In this document: positions 27,167 to 36,663 of the stretch, piece by piece
Numbering within the stretch: the first letter of the stretch is position 1
How the letters are laid out: each line of letters starts with the position of its first letter
The notes under the pieces: generated by a model
What the model was told of the DNA's origin: nothing
Database searches by the model: none
Seen by the model: only the letters and a program-made list of their open reading frames with translations
Assembly (NCBI RefSeq): GCF_900112615.1
Contig: NZ_FOMK01000003.1
Location: forward strand, 248,001-312,000
DNA: 64,000 nt
Direction: 5' to 3'
DNA from: Chitinophaga sp. CF118
Lineage (GTDB): Bacteria; Bacteroidota; Bacteroidia; Chitinophagales; Chitinophagaceae
Position numbers and translations under genes: made by a program

Positions 27167-28875
27167 TTGCTGATAACCACCTTTTTTGAAAATGTATGTT
27201 GTTTGGTATAAAAACTTACGATGTAAAGTCCACTGCTGAATTGTGAACCGAGTTCATGATATCCATTGCCATAAAGATCTTTTTGTAGTACTGTTTGCCC
27301 CAGCAGATTGGTTATAGAAATGGAACACTTTGCATCAGGTATATTTTTCAGGTATACATACAGTTTACCGTTTATGCTATAAACTGTAGTGCCGGTTTCT
27401 GATGATGAGCCATTATCTTTTTTGTGGAACACAATAGAAAACCTGTTCTCATATGTGCCCTCCTCCAGGAACAAACGATATTGCGGATCACTCTGAAGGT
27501 CCTGTGTTTTCCCTGTTTTGGCATCATATAAATAAATATGCTGGCCATAAGGGATCCGTTCCATATCCTGCGTATTAAAAATGATCGATCCTGCATGTTT
27601 TATTTGCAGCCCAAGTGGGATTGTACTGGTACTATCGTATGTGGCAGGCCATGAGATGATAGAGAGCCTGGCAGCATCAGTAGAAAGTGCATACAGATTA
27701 GGTACCTGTGAATCTGTATTCATGATCTTAAGAGCATCTTTTTCCCTATCAAAAGAGGATATAGCTTCATCTGCAAAGTAGATTACTACTGCGTCTGAAA
27801 TGCCCCCATCAAATGCAGCAGTTAAACGTAATAAAGGGACGCTTAATGGCGGGGCACGATAAAAATTGGGCACCAGGTTATTAATGCGTGCATTATTATT
27901 AACGGAAAAGGTTGCTGTAACCGGGTAAGTACCATTAGATACATGTATAAAAAATCCCTGCATAGCAGCTATAATGTTATTGGCGGTTCCGTTGCTGGAA
28001 ACGCCATTAATATAAGAGCTGTAAGTACCTGTATATTGGTTGGTAGTACCCGCATTAAAGTAATAGACTGCATTGTCAATATTTGTACGGGTCCAGCCAC
28101 CAGCCAGATCCCAGTCAACCGGCGACGGGTAAGGATTACCCACGAGATTGAAACCAAGAGTATAAGGTCGGTTGTGGTTATATAGCGTAGCAGAAAGTGT
28201 ATGGTTATTGACCACACCTGTTATATCTGCTGTTGTAGAGGCGGAGGACGAACCGAAATTGGCATTATATCCCTGCGTAGGTGTGAGCAGGTTAGAAGTG
28301 ATAGTATCGATTACCCAGCCGGAAGAAACCAGGTTTTCATCATAACGGTAAAAAGGAGGAAATGTGTCTGCGAAATTGATGTCATCAGAAAACTCATTTA
28401 CGGTTGCTGCCAGGAAAGGAGAACTGAAATATTTATAACCAAAACCGGAAGCCAGGTAACGTTGTATGGCAACATTGCCGAGTACTTCGCCGGTACCGGT
28501 GCCATCGATTAAAGCGGTTTGTGAAGCTGTGGATAGCAGGGTAAGGTTTCCACCGGCATTGAGGGTATCATTGCTTAAAAGAATGGCTTTCAGAGTATGA
28601 CCGGCAGTGATGATAGTGGTATTACTAGTGCTGGCTACTGTAATATTATTGAATGTGGTAGAGGATGTTCCGCCCAGTGTTTGAACAGTACCACCAAAGA
28701 TCACTGTACCGCTATTATGGGTAAACGTGCCGTTATTAGTCCAGTTACTTTGCAGTACTATATTCCCATTACCGGAAATGATGTATGCATTCGATGGAAT
28801 GATTAAACCCTGCGCCTTGAGAAATAGAGGTAGCAGGTTTAAAATAAGAATAGGTATGTAAAATTTTGGTTTCAT
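27163..28875 (-). CDS. T9SS-sorted surface protein with short stalk, 570 aa (cassette II)
   Basis: Signal peptide, only about 110 residues of beta-repeat (NWTNNGTFTHNSGTVIFGGTV is one round), then the shared head module from about 138 (YLASGFGYKYFSSPF, GNPYPSPVDWD, AAMQGFFIHV) and a T9SS type A domain from about 500 to the end (KLYVYLKNI, ITNLLGQTVL, GLYIVSF, KKVVISK). This is the minimal form of the family whose other members have stalks of about 570 and 2190 residues. Upstream neighbour is the fibre-like 819-aa gene, 18 bp away. Confidence 0.85.
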   Translation of the reverse strand: MKPKFYIPILILNLLPLFLKAQGLIIPSNAYIISGNGNIVLQSNWTNNGTFTHNSGTVIFGGTVQTLGGTSSTTFNNITVASTSNTTIITAGHTLKAILLSNDTLNAGGNLTLLSTASQTALIDGTGTGEVLGNVAIQRYLASGFGYKYFSSPFLAATVNEFSDDINFADTFPPFYRYDENLVSSGWVIDTITSNLLTPTQGYNANFGSSSASTTADITGVVNNHTLSATLYNHNRPYTLGFNLVGNPYPSPVDWDLAGGWTRTNIDNAVYYFNAGTTNQYTGTYSSYINGVSSNGTANNIIAAMQGFFIHVSNGTYPVTATFSVNNNARINNLVPNFYRAPPLSVPLLRLTAAFDGGISDAVVIYFADEAISSFDREKDALKIMNTDSQVPNLYALSTDAARLSIISWPATYDSTSTIPLGLQIKHAGSIIFNTQDMERIPYGQHIYLYDAKTGKTQDLQSDPQYRLFLEEGTYENRFSIVFHKKDNGSSSETGTTVYSINGKLYVYLKNIPDAKCSISITNLLGQTVLQKDLYGNGYHELGSQFSSGLYIVSFYTKQHTFSKKVVISK

Positions 28876-28893
28876 TTATTGATAGTCTCATTT

Positions 28894-31353
28894 TTATTGA
28901 ATGATTGTTATATCAAAAACCGCATTGTTTCCTATCTTCTGATTACCTAATGATCCTGCCCCTGTATTCGTAAAGTTTATATCTACTGTGTTGGTGGCAC
29001 TTACACGGGACCAGGCAATTCCCACCCCGTTGGGAAGTGCGGCACGTGGATTGACAATAACGGTATTACTAGTCGCAGCACCTGTTACCGTCACGGATTT
29101 GGTAAGACTTAACGAATAGGTGATGTTGTTGGTATTATCGCTAATCGTAACGGACGTTTTGATTACATTGTTAAGTACGCTTCCTGACGCCCCCAGTTTA
29201 AAGGTGCCTGCTACATCCAGTTTTGCAGAAGGTGTAATGGTAGCAATGCCTACATTTTCGTTTGCTAAAATCCGCATCGCTTCATTGGCAGGGGCTGTAC
29301 CTCCTACAAGGAAGATTAGATCCTTGGCAGCATTATTATTGACCAAATACATGTCATTACCTGAAGAAATCAGATAACAGTCGTTTGCCTTCCCGGTTTC
29401 TATTGGATTGCCGGATTGATATACATATCCAGAACCATTAATACCGAGGTCCACAAAGTTGGTGGTTTCGGTACCATTGTTGGCAGTTGCAACAAGATCA
29501 GCACTGGATTGGGTTCCTGTCGACAAGTTCTGGATGTTGAACTGGAGGTAGTTATTAATACTTCCTTTTGCATAAACAGCATTTACGGAAGTGGTAGTAC
29601 CCGCATCTATCAGTAATTTTTCACGGTTAGTAGCATCAAATGCAGAAGTGCCAATCGCTACGCAGCCCAGGCTATCTATTATCATTCGTTGCACATTATT
29701 TGTACGAATCGGGAAATGGACATTATCAGCCGTACCTAAAAAGTTTGTTAAATTGCTGGTTCCGCTATTTCCGGTAGTAGACCAACTATTTGTTAAAGAG
29801 GTAAACGTATTATAGGGTAGTTTTTTCACTACCCCACTTGAGATGGTAAGTAAACTATCTGAAGAAGTTCCTAATTGTACGCCCATTAGTGTAACCGGAT
29901 TTGTACCGACTACGTGCAGGGGGGTTGTAGGAATGGTAGTCCCAATCCCAATCCTGCCCAGGCTGTCGACCACCATCCGTTCCACATTATTTGTACGGAT
30001 ACGTAAACTTTTTAGATCAGAGGTGCCAAGAAAATTTGTTCCAGAATTTGTACCCGTATTACCGGTAAGTATCCAGGCCGTTGCAGCCGAGAATGTTGAG
30101 AAAGGGAGTTTCTTCACAGTGCCGGATGTGATTGTTAATACACTATCTGAGGTGGCACCATCTTGCACACCGGTTAAAGTTAATGGGTTAGTAGCAAAAA
30201 CGTGGAGGGCTGTAGCAGGAGTAGTAGTACCGATACCAACCCTGCCCAGACTGTCGACCACCATCCGTTCTATATTATTTGTACGGAGACGTAAACTTTT
30301 AAGATCACTGGTGCCAAGAAAATTAGTTCCGGAATTTGTGCTTGTATTGCCAGTAGTAGACCAGCTATTTGCTAAAGTGGAAAATGTATTATAGGGTAGT
30401 TTTTTCACTAACCCACTTGCAATGGTAAGCAAACTGTCTGTAGAGGTTCCTAATTGCACGCCCACTAATGTAACTGGGTTTGTACCTATTATATGCAAAA
30501 GGGAAGAAGGTATCGCAGTGCCTATACCGAAATATCCATTTTCGTCTACAACACTCATTGCAGTTTGAGACGAATTACGCCACTCTGTAAGATTCGCGGT
30601 TTGTGTGGCAGACTTGGCCTGGATAGCCAGAGGTACGCTGACATCACGTTGTGACGGCACTAATACCCCCGTGTTGAGAAGGTCGGGACCTGTTAGAAAA
30701 GATGGGAAAATTGCTGACTGACGGTCACCAGCTAGTATGGTTGTATGAAAAGAACCTATCTGCAGTGATTTTCCACCGCCCCCTTGTAAGAACATATCTC
30801 CCGCATCTCCTTCAATACGGAAAGTGCCAGCTGCGGAATTAGAAAAAATTATTTCTGAAAGGGTACCTACGCGACGTATTTCCAATGTATCTTTTAGTAC
30901 TAATGGACTTGCAGGATTAGTTACACCAATCCCAACTCTGCCCAGACTATCGACGACCATCCGTTCTACATTATTTGTACGGAGACGTAAACTTATGAGA
31001 TCACTGGTGCCAAGAAAATTAGTTCCGGAATTGGTACTAGTATTGCCGGTAAGTGACCATGGGGACCCACTTGTTGCAACGCTTATCCAGGCACTATTAG
31101 TGTAATAATAAAATCCTTTGGTATTATCAGTTTGATACACCAGCAAGCCTTCTGCCGGGCTGGTAACAGCAATTCGTTGTGCTTGTGTCATTCGTGGTGC
31201 CAGGAAACCTTTTGTTGTTGATTTAACATCCAGCACAGAAGATGCTGCTCCTGTTGTATAGGCAGCATCATCAGTAACTATTACTGTTTGTGCAAATGTT
31301 ACTGTAGAAACAGCAATAAATACAACTAATAAAAAGGTAGACTTAGTTTTCAT
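28894..31353 (-). CDS. Fibre-like repeat protein, 819 aa
   Basis: Start at ATG 31353 gives a clean signal peptide ([22 protein letters not shown]); the longer frame from 31440 would overlap the chaperone gene. The body has four copies of a roughly 105-residue unit with [32 protein letters not shown] and [18 protein letters not shown], a type often seen in Bacteroidota proteins related to phage tail fibres. The beginning ([21 protein letters not shown]) and the repeats are typical of such TMF-like proteins. There is no T9SS domain; the end reads [12 protein letters not shown]. It lies between chaperone and adhesin genes and is probably a secreted or surface fibre component. Confidence 0.75.
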   Translation of the reverse strand: MKTKSTFLLVVFIAVSTVTFAQTVIVTDDAAYTTGAASSVLDVKSTTKGFLAPRMTQAQRIAVTSPAEGLLVYQTDNTKGFYYYTNSAWISVATSGSPWSLTGNTSTNSGTNFLGTSDLISLRLRTNNVERMVVDSLGRVGIGVTNPASPLVLKDTLEIRRVGTLSEIIFSNSAAGTFRIEGDAGDMFLQGGGGKSLQIGSFHTTILAGDRQSAIFPSFLTGPDLLNTGVLVPSQRDVSVPLAIQAKSATQTANLTEWRNSSQTAMSVVDENGYFGIGTAIPSSLLHIIGTNPVTLVGVQLGTSTDSLLTIASGLVKKLPYNTFSTLANSWSTTGNTSTNSGTNFLGTSDLKSLRLRTNNIERMVVDSLGRVGIGTTTPATALHVFATNPLTLTGVQDGATSDSVLTITSGTVKKLPFSTFSAATAWILTGNTGTNSGTNFLGTSDLKSLRIRTNNVERMVVDSLGRIGIGTTIPTTPLHVVGTNPVTLMGVQLGTSSDSLLTISSGVVKKLPYNTFTSLTNSWSTTGNSGTSNLTNFLGTADNVHFPIRTNNVQRMIIDSLGCVAIGTSAFDATNREKLLIDAGTTTSVNAVYAKGSINNYLQFNIQNLSTGTQSSADLVATANNGTETTNFVDLGINGSGYVYQSGNPIETGKANDCYLISSGNDMYLVNNNAAKDLIFLVGGTAPANEAMRILANENVGIATITPSAKLDVAGTFKLGASGSVLNNVIKTSVTISDNTNNITYSLSLTKSVTVTGAATSNTVIVNPRAALPNGVGIAWSRVSATNTVDINFTNTGAGSLGNQKIGNNAVFDITIIQ

Positions 31354-31387
31354 GCGAATGATTTTAAAAACCTGGTAATGCTGTGTA

Positions 31388-32248
31388 TCAGTGCAACAGT
31401 AGTTCCGCCTGTGCCAGGAGGACTGGAGTAACAACTCCATCAGTTGTTATAGAATATTCTACCAGCAGTTTGCCTTTATGGTAATTAAAACCGGGTTTAG
31501 TATTCAGATTAACATGAAATTTGCGGACTATGTTTGGAGTATAAACAGCTATGCCATTTACCATACCCACCTTTGTAACCTTTCCCTGTGGAGAGATATA
31601 TTTTACTGTCACATCGCCATATGAAGAAAAGTTTCCTGTACGGTTAATCAGCATATTAATTCCGTGGAGAGAGTCAGTATCAAGGGATAAATCTGACAGA
31701 CTCACTTTTGTTGTAGACTGCCCTATCCGGATAATTACAGGAATGGAAATACCGAAAATAGCTATCAATTTTACAGATATAGCGGAAGAATCCTTTGGTG
31801 GCATTTTGTCACCCAAAGGCTTTTCATCGGGTACTGCCCGCAAGTAAATATGGGAGCGATATTCACCCATAGTTAACTGACTTGATCTGGTAAGTTGTAT
31901 TTTGACTAATTGTGCTTCACCAGGCGCAAGTACTACTGTTCGTGGAAAAAAACGTAAATTATTACTGGCAAAAGCCTGCCCGGAATCCGGCTGGCTTATC
32001 CTTTCAAATGTTCCGTCTGTATTCATCCTTATTTCCATTAAAGAAACAAGGTATTTTGCAGTATCCTTCCCGCTGTTCGCGAGGTTAAGTTCCTGCATTT
32101 TTTTCTGTCCTTCAAAAACTACTCTCACTGGAGTAATCAATAAATTTCCCTGTGCCATTGTTTTTAAAGGTATCGTACCGGTAAGGAGGATCCCTGCTGA
32201 AATGATAATAATAAGATACTGTGCCTGTGCATACACATAGCGTTTCAT
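31388..32248 (-). CDS. PapD-like periplasmic chaperone (cassette II)
   Basis: 286 residues with signal peptide; paralogue of the protein at 13915. Ig-like chaperone pattern: [57 protein letters not shown], then [21 protein letters not shown] and a second domain, ending LAQAELLLH as its sister does. Expected to hold DUF4402 subunits in the periplasm for the usher. A strong hairpin lies in the 88-bp gap upstream. Confidence 0.82.
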   Translation of the reverse strand: MKRYVYAQAQYLIIIISAGILLTGTIPLKTMAQGNLLITPVRVVFEGQKKMQELNLANSGKDTAKYLVSLMEIRMNTDGTFERISQPDSGQAFASNNLRFFPRTVVLAPGEAQLVKIQLTRSSQLTMGEYRSHIYLRAVPDEKPLGDKMPPKDSSAISVKLIAIFGISIPVIIRIGQSTTKVSLSDLSLDTDSLHGINMLINRTGNFSSYGDVTVKYISPQGKVTKVGMVNGIAVYTPNIVRKFHVNLNTKPGFNYHKGKLLVEYSITTDGVVTPVLLAQAELLLH

Positions 32249-32290
32249 ATATAGCGTTGGTTTTAGATTTTGACATGTATTTAAAAATAT

Positions 32291-32319
32291 TGGATACGGT
32301 ACAATATGTACCGTATCCA
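32291..32319 (-). terminator. Hairpin between DUF4402 and chaperone genes (attenuator or mRNA stabiliser)
   Basis: Arms tggatacggtac (32291-32302) and gtaccgtatcca (32308-32319) pair perfectly with a 5-base loop. On the minus strand the stem is followed by ATATTTTTA, so it resembles a weak intrinsic terminator 17 bp after the DUF4402 stop and 42 bp before the chaperone start. In classic pilus operons such a structure lets the major subunit be made in excess. Confidence 0.7.
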
Positions 32320-32336
32320 GTGTAGGTTTAGAAGAG

Positions 32337-32849
32337 TTAATTATAATTTACAGTAACGTCAAAAGGAGTGTCTGAAACATAAGTACCGGCAGGTTGTGCA
32401 GCACCTACATTTAGTGTAGCACCCACATTAAGTGTTTGTTCCCCTGCGGTTAATGCACCGCCGGCTCCTGAAGGAGTGCTGACAAATGTAGTAACAGTCA
32501 TAGTATTAGCACCACTGCTGATTGTAACTGCTGAAGATGGAAGTGTAACAGTGTATCCGTATGATCCTGTGCCAGATACGGTAAAAGACGCTGCAGATAC
32601 GGTTCCTGCAGTTGTAGGAAGTGTAACACCTAAGAACCTGGCACGTACACCAGCGGCCGATAATGTTACAGTACCACCTGTAGTAGATTGTACCGCTACA
32701 TTCCCAAAGTTCATGTCAACATCTTTGACAATACTGATCGGTGTTACAATTGTAGCAGTGGCAGTGGCAGAGGCTGTTTCCTGTGCATGCGATTGAGTAA
32801 CAAAACCGACCAACATTAAAGAAGTGACGAAAAATGTAATTGTTTTCAT
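32337..32849 (-). CDS. DUF4402 protein, probable major subunit (cassette II)
   Basis: Start at ATG 32849 gives a 170-residue protein with signal peptide ending SHAQ; a start at 32897 would add 16 residues before it. DUF4402 domain with ATIVTPISIVKDVDMNFGNV, SYGYTVTLPSSAVTI and final PFDVTVNYN. Closely similar to the protein at 14803. The gene is followed by a hairpin likely to favour its own expression over that of the downstream genes, which fits a major structural subunit. Confidence 0.85.
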   Translation of the reverse strand: MKTITFFVTSLMLVGFVTQSHAQETASATATATIVTPISIVKDVDMNFGNVAVQSTTGGTVTLSAAGVRARFLGVTLPTTAGTVSAASFTVSGTGSYGYTVTLPSSAVTISSGANTMTVTTFVSTPSGAGGALTAGEQTLNVGATLNVGAAQPAGTYVSDTPFDVTVNYN

Positions 32850-32893
32850 AGAATTTTTTGTATTTACTATATTTAATAGATTAAAGTGCCCCT

Positions 32894-33202
32894 TCATTCA
32901 GGAGTCCTGTAATAGGTCGCAACCTGATTTTCTTCATGACCTGCAGTAACAACATAAATACCTGACGATGCCGGTGTTTCAGTTACATCTGCTACTTCGT
33001 ATAGTTTACCGCATATTAGATCTCCGAATTTGCATCCTGTTAGTATGAATTCCTCGCTAGCCCCTTGGAATAAATAAGGATACCCGGTTGAATCTAAATA
33101 AAACTGATAGTACACAGTGTCTCTGACCGAAACAGGTTTTGTGGCGAATGCACTACATACAGCAATAGTAACGGCTAATAGCCCGAAATAAATGGTTTTC
33201 AT
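32894..33202 (-). CDS. Small secreted protein, possibly DUF6520-like
   Basis: 102 residues with a clear signal peptide (LAVTIAVCSAFATKP) and two cysteines (TGCKFGDLICG). The short length, SAFAT cleavage region and Cys pair resemble small Bacteroidota DUF6520 proteins, but I cannot be sure. It is the first gene of the minus-strand fibre locus, 44 bp before the DUF4402 gene. Function unknown. Confidence 0.6.
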   Translation of the reverse strand: MKTIYFGLLAVTIAVCSAFATKPVSVRDTVYYQFYLDSTGYPYLFQGASEEFILTGCKFGDLICGKLYEVADVTETPASSGIYVVTAGHEENQVATYYRTPE

Positions 33203-33652
33203 AAATTATGATTTTAAAGTATAAGGTGAAAAAATGAAACTGATCAGCAAACGCTGCAGCGAGGTAAAAGAGATTTTTCTAAATACAAGATTTCGTTATG
33301 CATTAAGGCTTCTCTAAAATTTTTTATTTGGATTTTTGGTTTTTCTTATTGTTCTGGACTTTGGAATTAGGTTTTAATAAAGTATCGGATAAATTGATAG
33401 TGGTATTTCGAGGACTCCCGTGGAGTTTTTTTGTTCACTTGTTAAGACGATGTATATTACTTCTAATTTATTAAACTAGCAAATTAATTTATTGATTATC
33501 AGTTAGTAAGTAGTATTAAATTAATATATGTGTTATAGTTTGTATTATAAATGGAGATTGAATTATATTAGAATCAGGTATGAGTTTATCGCTATTTAAC
33601 AAACATTTTTCCTTAAATTCGCACACTTAATTTTTATCTTACACATTTTTAT
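33203..33652. promoter_or_regulatory. Divergent intergenic region, fibre locus / helicase
   Basis: 450 bp of AT-rich DNA between divergent genes; must contain the main promoter of the 25-kb minus-strand fibre locus and one for the helicase. I found no perfect TAnnTTTG box in either direction and no repeat or palindrome of note. Confidence 0.5.
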
Positions 33653-35890
33653 ATGCCACAACCGGATACCTCAAATACAATGTTTCATCTGGCGGCAGAC
33701 TATATCAATCATACAAACCGCCATCTTTTTTTAACCGGTAAAGCCGGTACAGGAAAAACTACTTTCCTGAAATATATAAAGGATAACACTCCTAAAAATA
33801 CTGTAGTAGTAGCGCCTACTGGTGTTGCTGCTATCAATGCCGGCGGGGTTACCATGCATTCATTCTTCCAGTTGCCTTTCGGTCCATATGTACCTTCAGG
33901 TGCACATCTCTTTGGTGTAGACAATGGGGTAACTGATACGCATGCACTGTTCCGCAATATCCGGTTCAATCATGAGAAGAAAGAACTACTACGTGAAATG
34001 GAACTGCTCATCATCGATGAGGTGAGTATGGTGCGGGCAGATACACTGGATGCGATAGATGCTATTATGCGCCACTTCCGCAGCCAGCCATTATTACCAT
34101 TTGGTGGAGTACAGGTATTGTACATAGGAGATCTTTACCAGCTGCCACCTGTAATGCCGGACGATCAGTGGCAACTGCTGAAAGACCACTACGAAAGCGT
34201 ATTCTTTTTCCATGCAAGAGTGATGCGTCAGGCACCTCCTCTGTATATTGAATTGAAAAAAATCTATCGTCAAAATGAAAGGTCGTTTATCGATCTGCTG
34301 AATGGGGTGCGTAACAGTACACTGGACTGGGACCAGCTGGAAACACTGAACCAACGGTATGATCCTAAGTTCAATGGGGAAGGCGATCAGTATATCGTAT
34401 TAACCACACATAACAGACGCGCCGATGAAATCAATGCTGCCCGCCTGGCAGCTATGGGTGGAAAACTGCACCGTTTTGAAGGAGAGATAAAAGGAGAGTT
34501 CAGTGATAAGGCATTACCTACAGATATGGTACTGCAAATCAAACCTGGTGTACAGGTGATGTTTATCAAAAATGATCTGGCAGAACCCCGCCGCTATTTT
34601 AACGGCAAGCTGGCTACTGTGCAATCAGTGATTGGTGAAGATAAAATTGTAGTGGTACTATCGGGCAGCGAAGAAACGCTGATACTGGAAAAAGAAACAT
34701 GGCGGAACATCCGCTATTCCTGGAATAAAGCAGAGAACAGTGTGGATGAAGAGGAACTGGGAAGTTTTACGCAATATCCAATACGACTGGCATGGGCTAT
34801 TACCATCCACAAAAGTCAGGGACTAACCTTTGAAAAGGCTATCATTGATGCCGGTAATGCGTTTGCTCCCGGACAGGTATATGTGGCTTTAAGCCGCTGT
34901 ACTTCACTCGAAGGACTGGTATTACATTCCCGAATTCATCCGGGTGCTATCAGAACAGATCTGCAGGTGCAGGAGTTTTCTGAGCGATCAAATGATTCCG
35001 ATAAACTGGAAGATGACCTGGATAGTCAGAAACGGATTTTCTGGGGAGAACAGCTCATCAAAGTGTTTGGTGGAGAGAAAACCCTGACAGAACTGCAATT
35101 ACATGCTTTCTGGCTGAAAGATAAAAAGATGACCGGCATGGAGAGTGCCGTTACACTTAGCCGTAATCTGCAACAACTGGCAGCTCAACAATATCAGGTA
35201 GGTCAGAAATTCCGCCAGCAGCTACAGCCTTTAGTGGAAGATGTTTTACGGACCGATGAGACAACCATCCTGAAAGAACGTGTAAGCAAAGCGGTAGCCT
35301 ATTTTACGCAGGACATCTACGACAATCTGATCAAACCTGTAAAGCGGGAGCTGGACATCGTAAAAGATATTCCTAAAATAAAAAAGTATGTAGTGCAGCT
35401 GAGTGCCCTGGAAACATTCCTGTGGAACCGGTTGGAAGTTTTTGTGAATCTCAGCTACGGAGATCTGAAATTTAACGAAGGGCTGCCTGATTATGAGGCA
35501 TTACGCCGTCCAACAAGGGAAAAAGAAAAACAGGTAGAGAAAGAAAAGGTTGTCAAAAAGAAGGCAGAGGCAGGTAGTAGCAGACGCGGTACCCTGGACT
35601 TATTTCTGGCGGGTAAAACATTACAGGAGATTGCTACAGAGCGTAGTCTTGCATACAGCACTGTAGAAAGCCATCTGGCAGATGCTGTTGCTTTCGGAGA
35701 GCTGGAACTGGAGCGTTTCCTGGACGAAAAGAAGATAGCACTCATTCTGCCGCATGTGAAAGAATTGGGTGTGGCTTCTTCTTCACCCATTAAAGCAAGA
35801 CTGGGAGATGCAGTGTCCTGGACAGAGATCAGAGCCGTACAGAATCATTATAAAAAGATGAATCCTCAGGATGTTCCTGCAGAGAAATAA
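33653..35890 (+). CDS. PIF1-like SF1B DNA helicase with C-terminal HTH
   Basis: 745 residues. Walker A GKAGTGKTT near 29-37, VVAPTGVAA (motif Ia), LLIIDEVSMV (Walker B), and later motifs including ITIHKSQGLTF and VYVALSRCTSLEGLVL are those of PIF1/RecD-type helicases, which unwind DNA 5' to 3'. The C-terminal part, after a Lys/Glu-rich linker, carries a helix-turn-helix like domain (LFLAGKTLQEIATERSLAYST) as in the HTH_40 extension of Bacteroidota helicases. Stands alone between the divergent fibre locus and the Crp-type regulator. Confidence 0.88.
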   Translation: MPQPDTSNTMFHLAADYINHTNRHLFLTGKAGTGKTTFLKYIKDNTPKNTVVVAPTGVAAINAGGVTMHSFFQLPFGPYVPSGAHLFGVDNGVTDTHALFRNIRFNHEKKELLREMELLIIDEVSMVRADTLDAIDAIMRHFRSQPLLPFGGVQVLYIGDLYQLPPVMPDDQWQLLKDHYESVFFFHARVMRQAPPLYIELKKIYRQNERSFIDLLNGVRNSTLDWDQLETLNQRYDPKFNGEGDQYIVLTTHNRRADEINAARLAAMGGKLHRFEGEIKGEFSDKALPTDMVLQIKPGVQVMFIKNDLAEPRRYFNGKLATVQSVIGEDKIVVVLSGSEETLILEKETWRNIRYSWNKAENSVDEEELGSFTQYPIRLAWAITIHKSQGLTFEKAIIDAGNAFAPGQVYVALSRCTSLEGLVLHSRIHPGAIRTDLQVQEFSERSNDSDKLEDDLDSQKRIFWGEQLIKVFGGEKTLTELQLHAFWLKDKKMTGMESAVTLSRNLQQLAAQQYQVGQKFRQQLQPLVEDVLRTDETTILKERVSKAVAYFTQDIYDNLIKPVKRELDIVKDIPKIKKYVVQLSALETFLWNRLEVFVNLSYGDLKFNEGLPDYEALRRPTREKEKQVEKEKVVKKKAEAGSSRRGTLDLFLAGKTLQEIATERSLAYSTVESHLADAVAFGELELERFLDEKKIALILPHVKELGVASSSPIKARLGDAVSWTEIRAVQNHYKKMNPQDVPAEK

Positions 35891-35953
35891 TTATAGTTAA
35901 GGACATGAACAGACTCTTGCGAACGATGATCTGTTAATCGAAGCCAGGAATTA

Positions 35954-35961
35954 TACCTTTG
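35954..35961 (+). promoter_or_regulatory. -7 promoter box TACCTTTG of the regulator gene
   Basis: Matches the Bacteroidota -7 consensus TAnnTTTG exactly and ends 4 bp before the regulator ATG at 35966, so the transcript would be almost leaderless. No good -33 element at standard spacing was seen. Confidence 0.45.
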
Positions 35962-35965
35962 TATT

Positions 35966-36604
35966 ATGGAGGCAACACAGATAAATGAATATCTCAATAA
36001 ATATTTTCCGCAGTTTGAAGAAGGACTGAGAGAACAGGTAGCTAAGAACTGCACCGTAAAATCTGTGTTGAAAGGAGAAACGATGATCCAGACGGGACAG
36101 TATTTCCGTTCTACTGTGCTTGTGATAGAAGGACGTTTAAAACTCTATCGTGAGGGAGAAGAGGGGGGAGAATTCTTTATGTACTACCTGGAGCCTGGTA
36201 ATGCCTGCGCATTATCTATGGTTTGTGCACAGAAACAACTTACAAGCGGAGTAATGGCGAAGGCATTGGAAGACAGTATTGTACTGATGATACCGGTAGC
36301 TATGATGGAATCATTGATGCAGGAATTCAAAAGCTGGTATGCTTTTGTTGTAGAAACTTACCGGTTGCGGTTTGAGGAGTTGCTCGTCATTATTGATAGT
36401 ATTGCTTTCAAATCAATGGATGAAAGACTGGTATCCTATCTTGAGAATCAACAAAACAAGCTAAATTCCAACCAGCTTTTCATCACTCACAATGAAATTG
36501 CGACAGACCTTCATTCTTCCAGGGAGGTTATTTCCAGGTTATTGAAGAAGCTGGAACAGCAGCAGAAGGTTCGCCTGTTTAGAAATTATATAGAGCTTCT
36601 GTGA
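35966..36604 (+). CDS. Crp/Fnr-family transcription regulator
   Basis: 212 residues: cyclic-nucleotide-binding-like beta roll (about 25-120, with IQTGQYFRSTVLVIEGRLKLY) and C-terminal winged helix with recognition helix in DLHSSREVISRLLKKLEQQ (about 178-197). No FNR-type Cys cluster. It precedes sulfur genes, and identical-plan palindromes sit in front of two of them, so it probably activates them in response to a sulfur or redox signal. The stop codon lies within the first palindrome. Signal and ligand unknown. Confidence 0.85.
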   Translation: MEATQINEYLNKYFPQFEEGLREQVAKNCTVKSVLKGETMIQTGQYFRSTVLVIEGRLKLYREGEEGGEFFMYYLEPGNACALSMVCAQKQLTSGVMAKALEDSIVLMIPVAMMESLMQEFKSWYAFVVETYRLRFEELLVIIDSIAFKSMDERLVSYLENQQNKLNSNQLFITHNEIATDLHSSREVISRLLKKLEQQQKVRLFRNYIELL

Positions 36605-36614
36605 CATTAGTCAC
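36601..36614. promoter_or_regulatory. Palindromic operator GTGACATTAGTCAC
   Basis: Perfect GTGAC-N4-GTCAC palindrome, typical half-site of Crp/Fnr-family proteins, immediately after the regulator gene and 49 bp before the exporter start. A box GATCTTTG at 36637-36644 follows after 22 bp, placing the site near -41 as expected for a class II activator. Confidence 0.7.
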
Positions 36615-36663
36615 TGTACTTGCTTCATAACAATGCGATCTTTGCCGTATAATAAATTATGCA

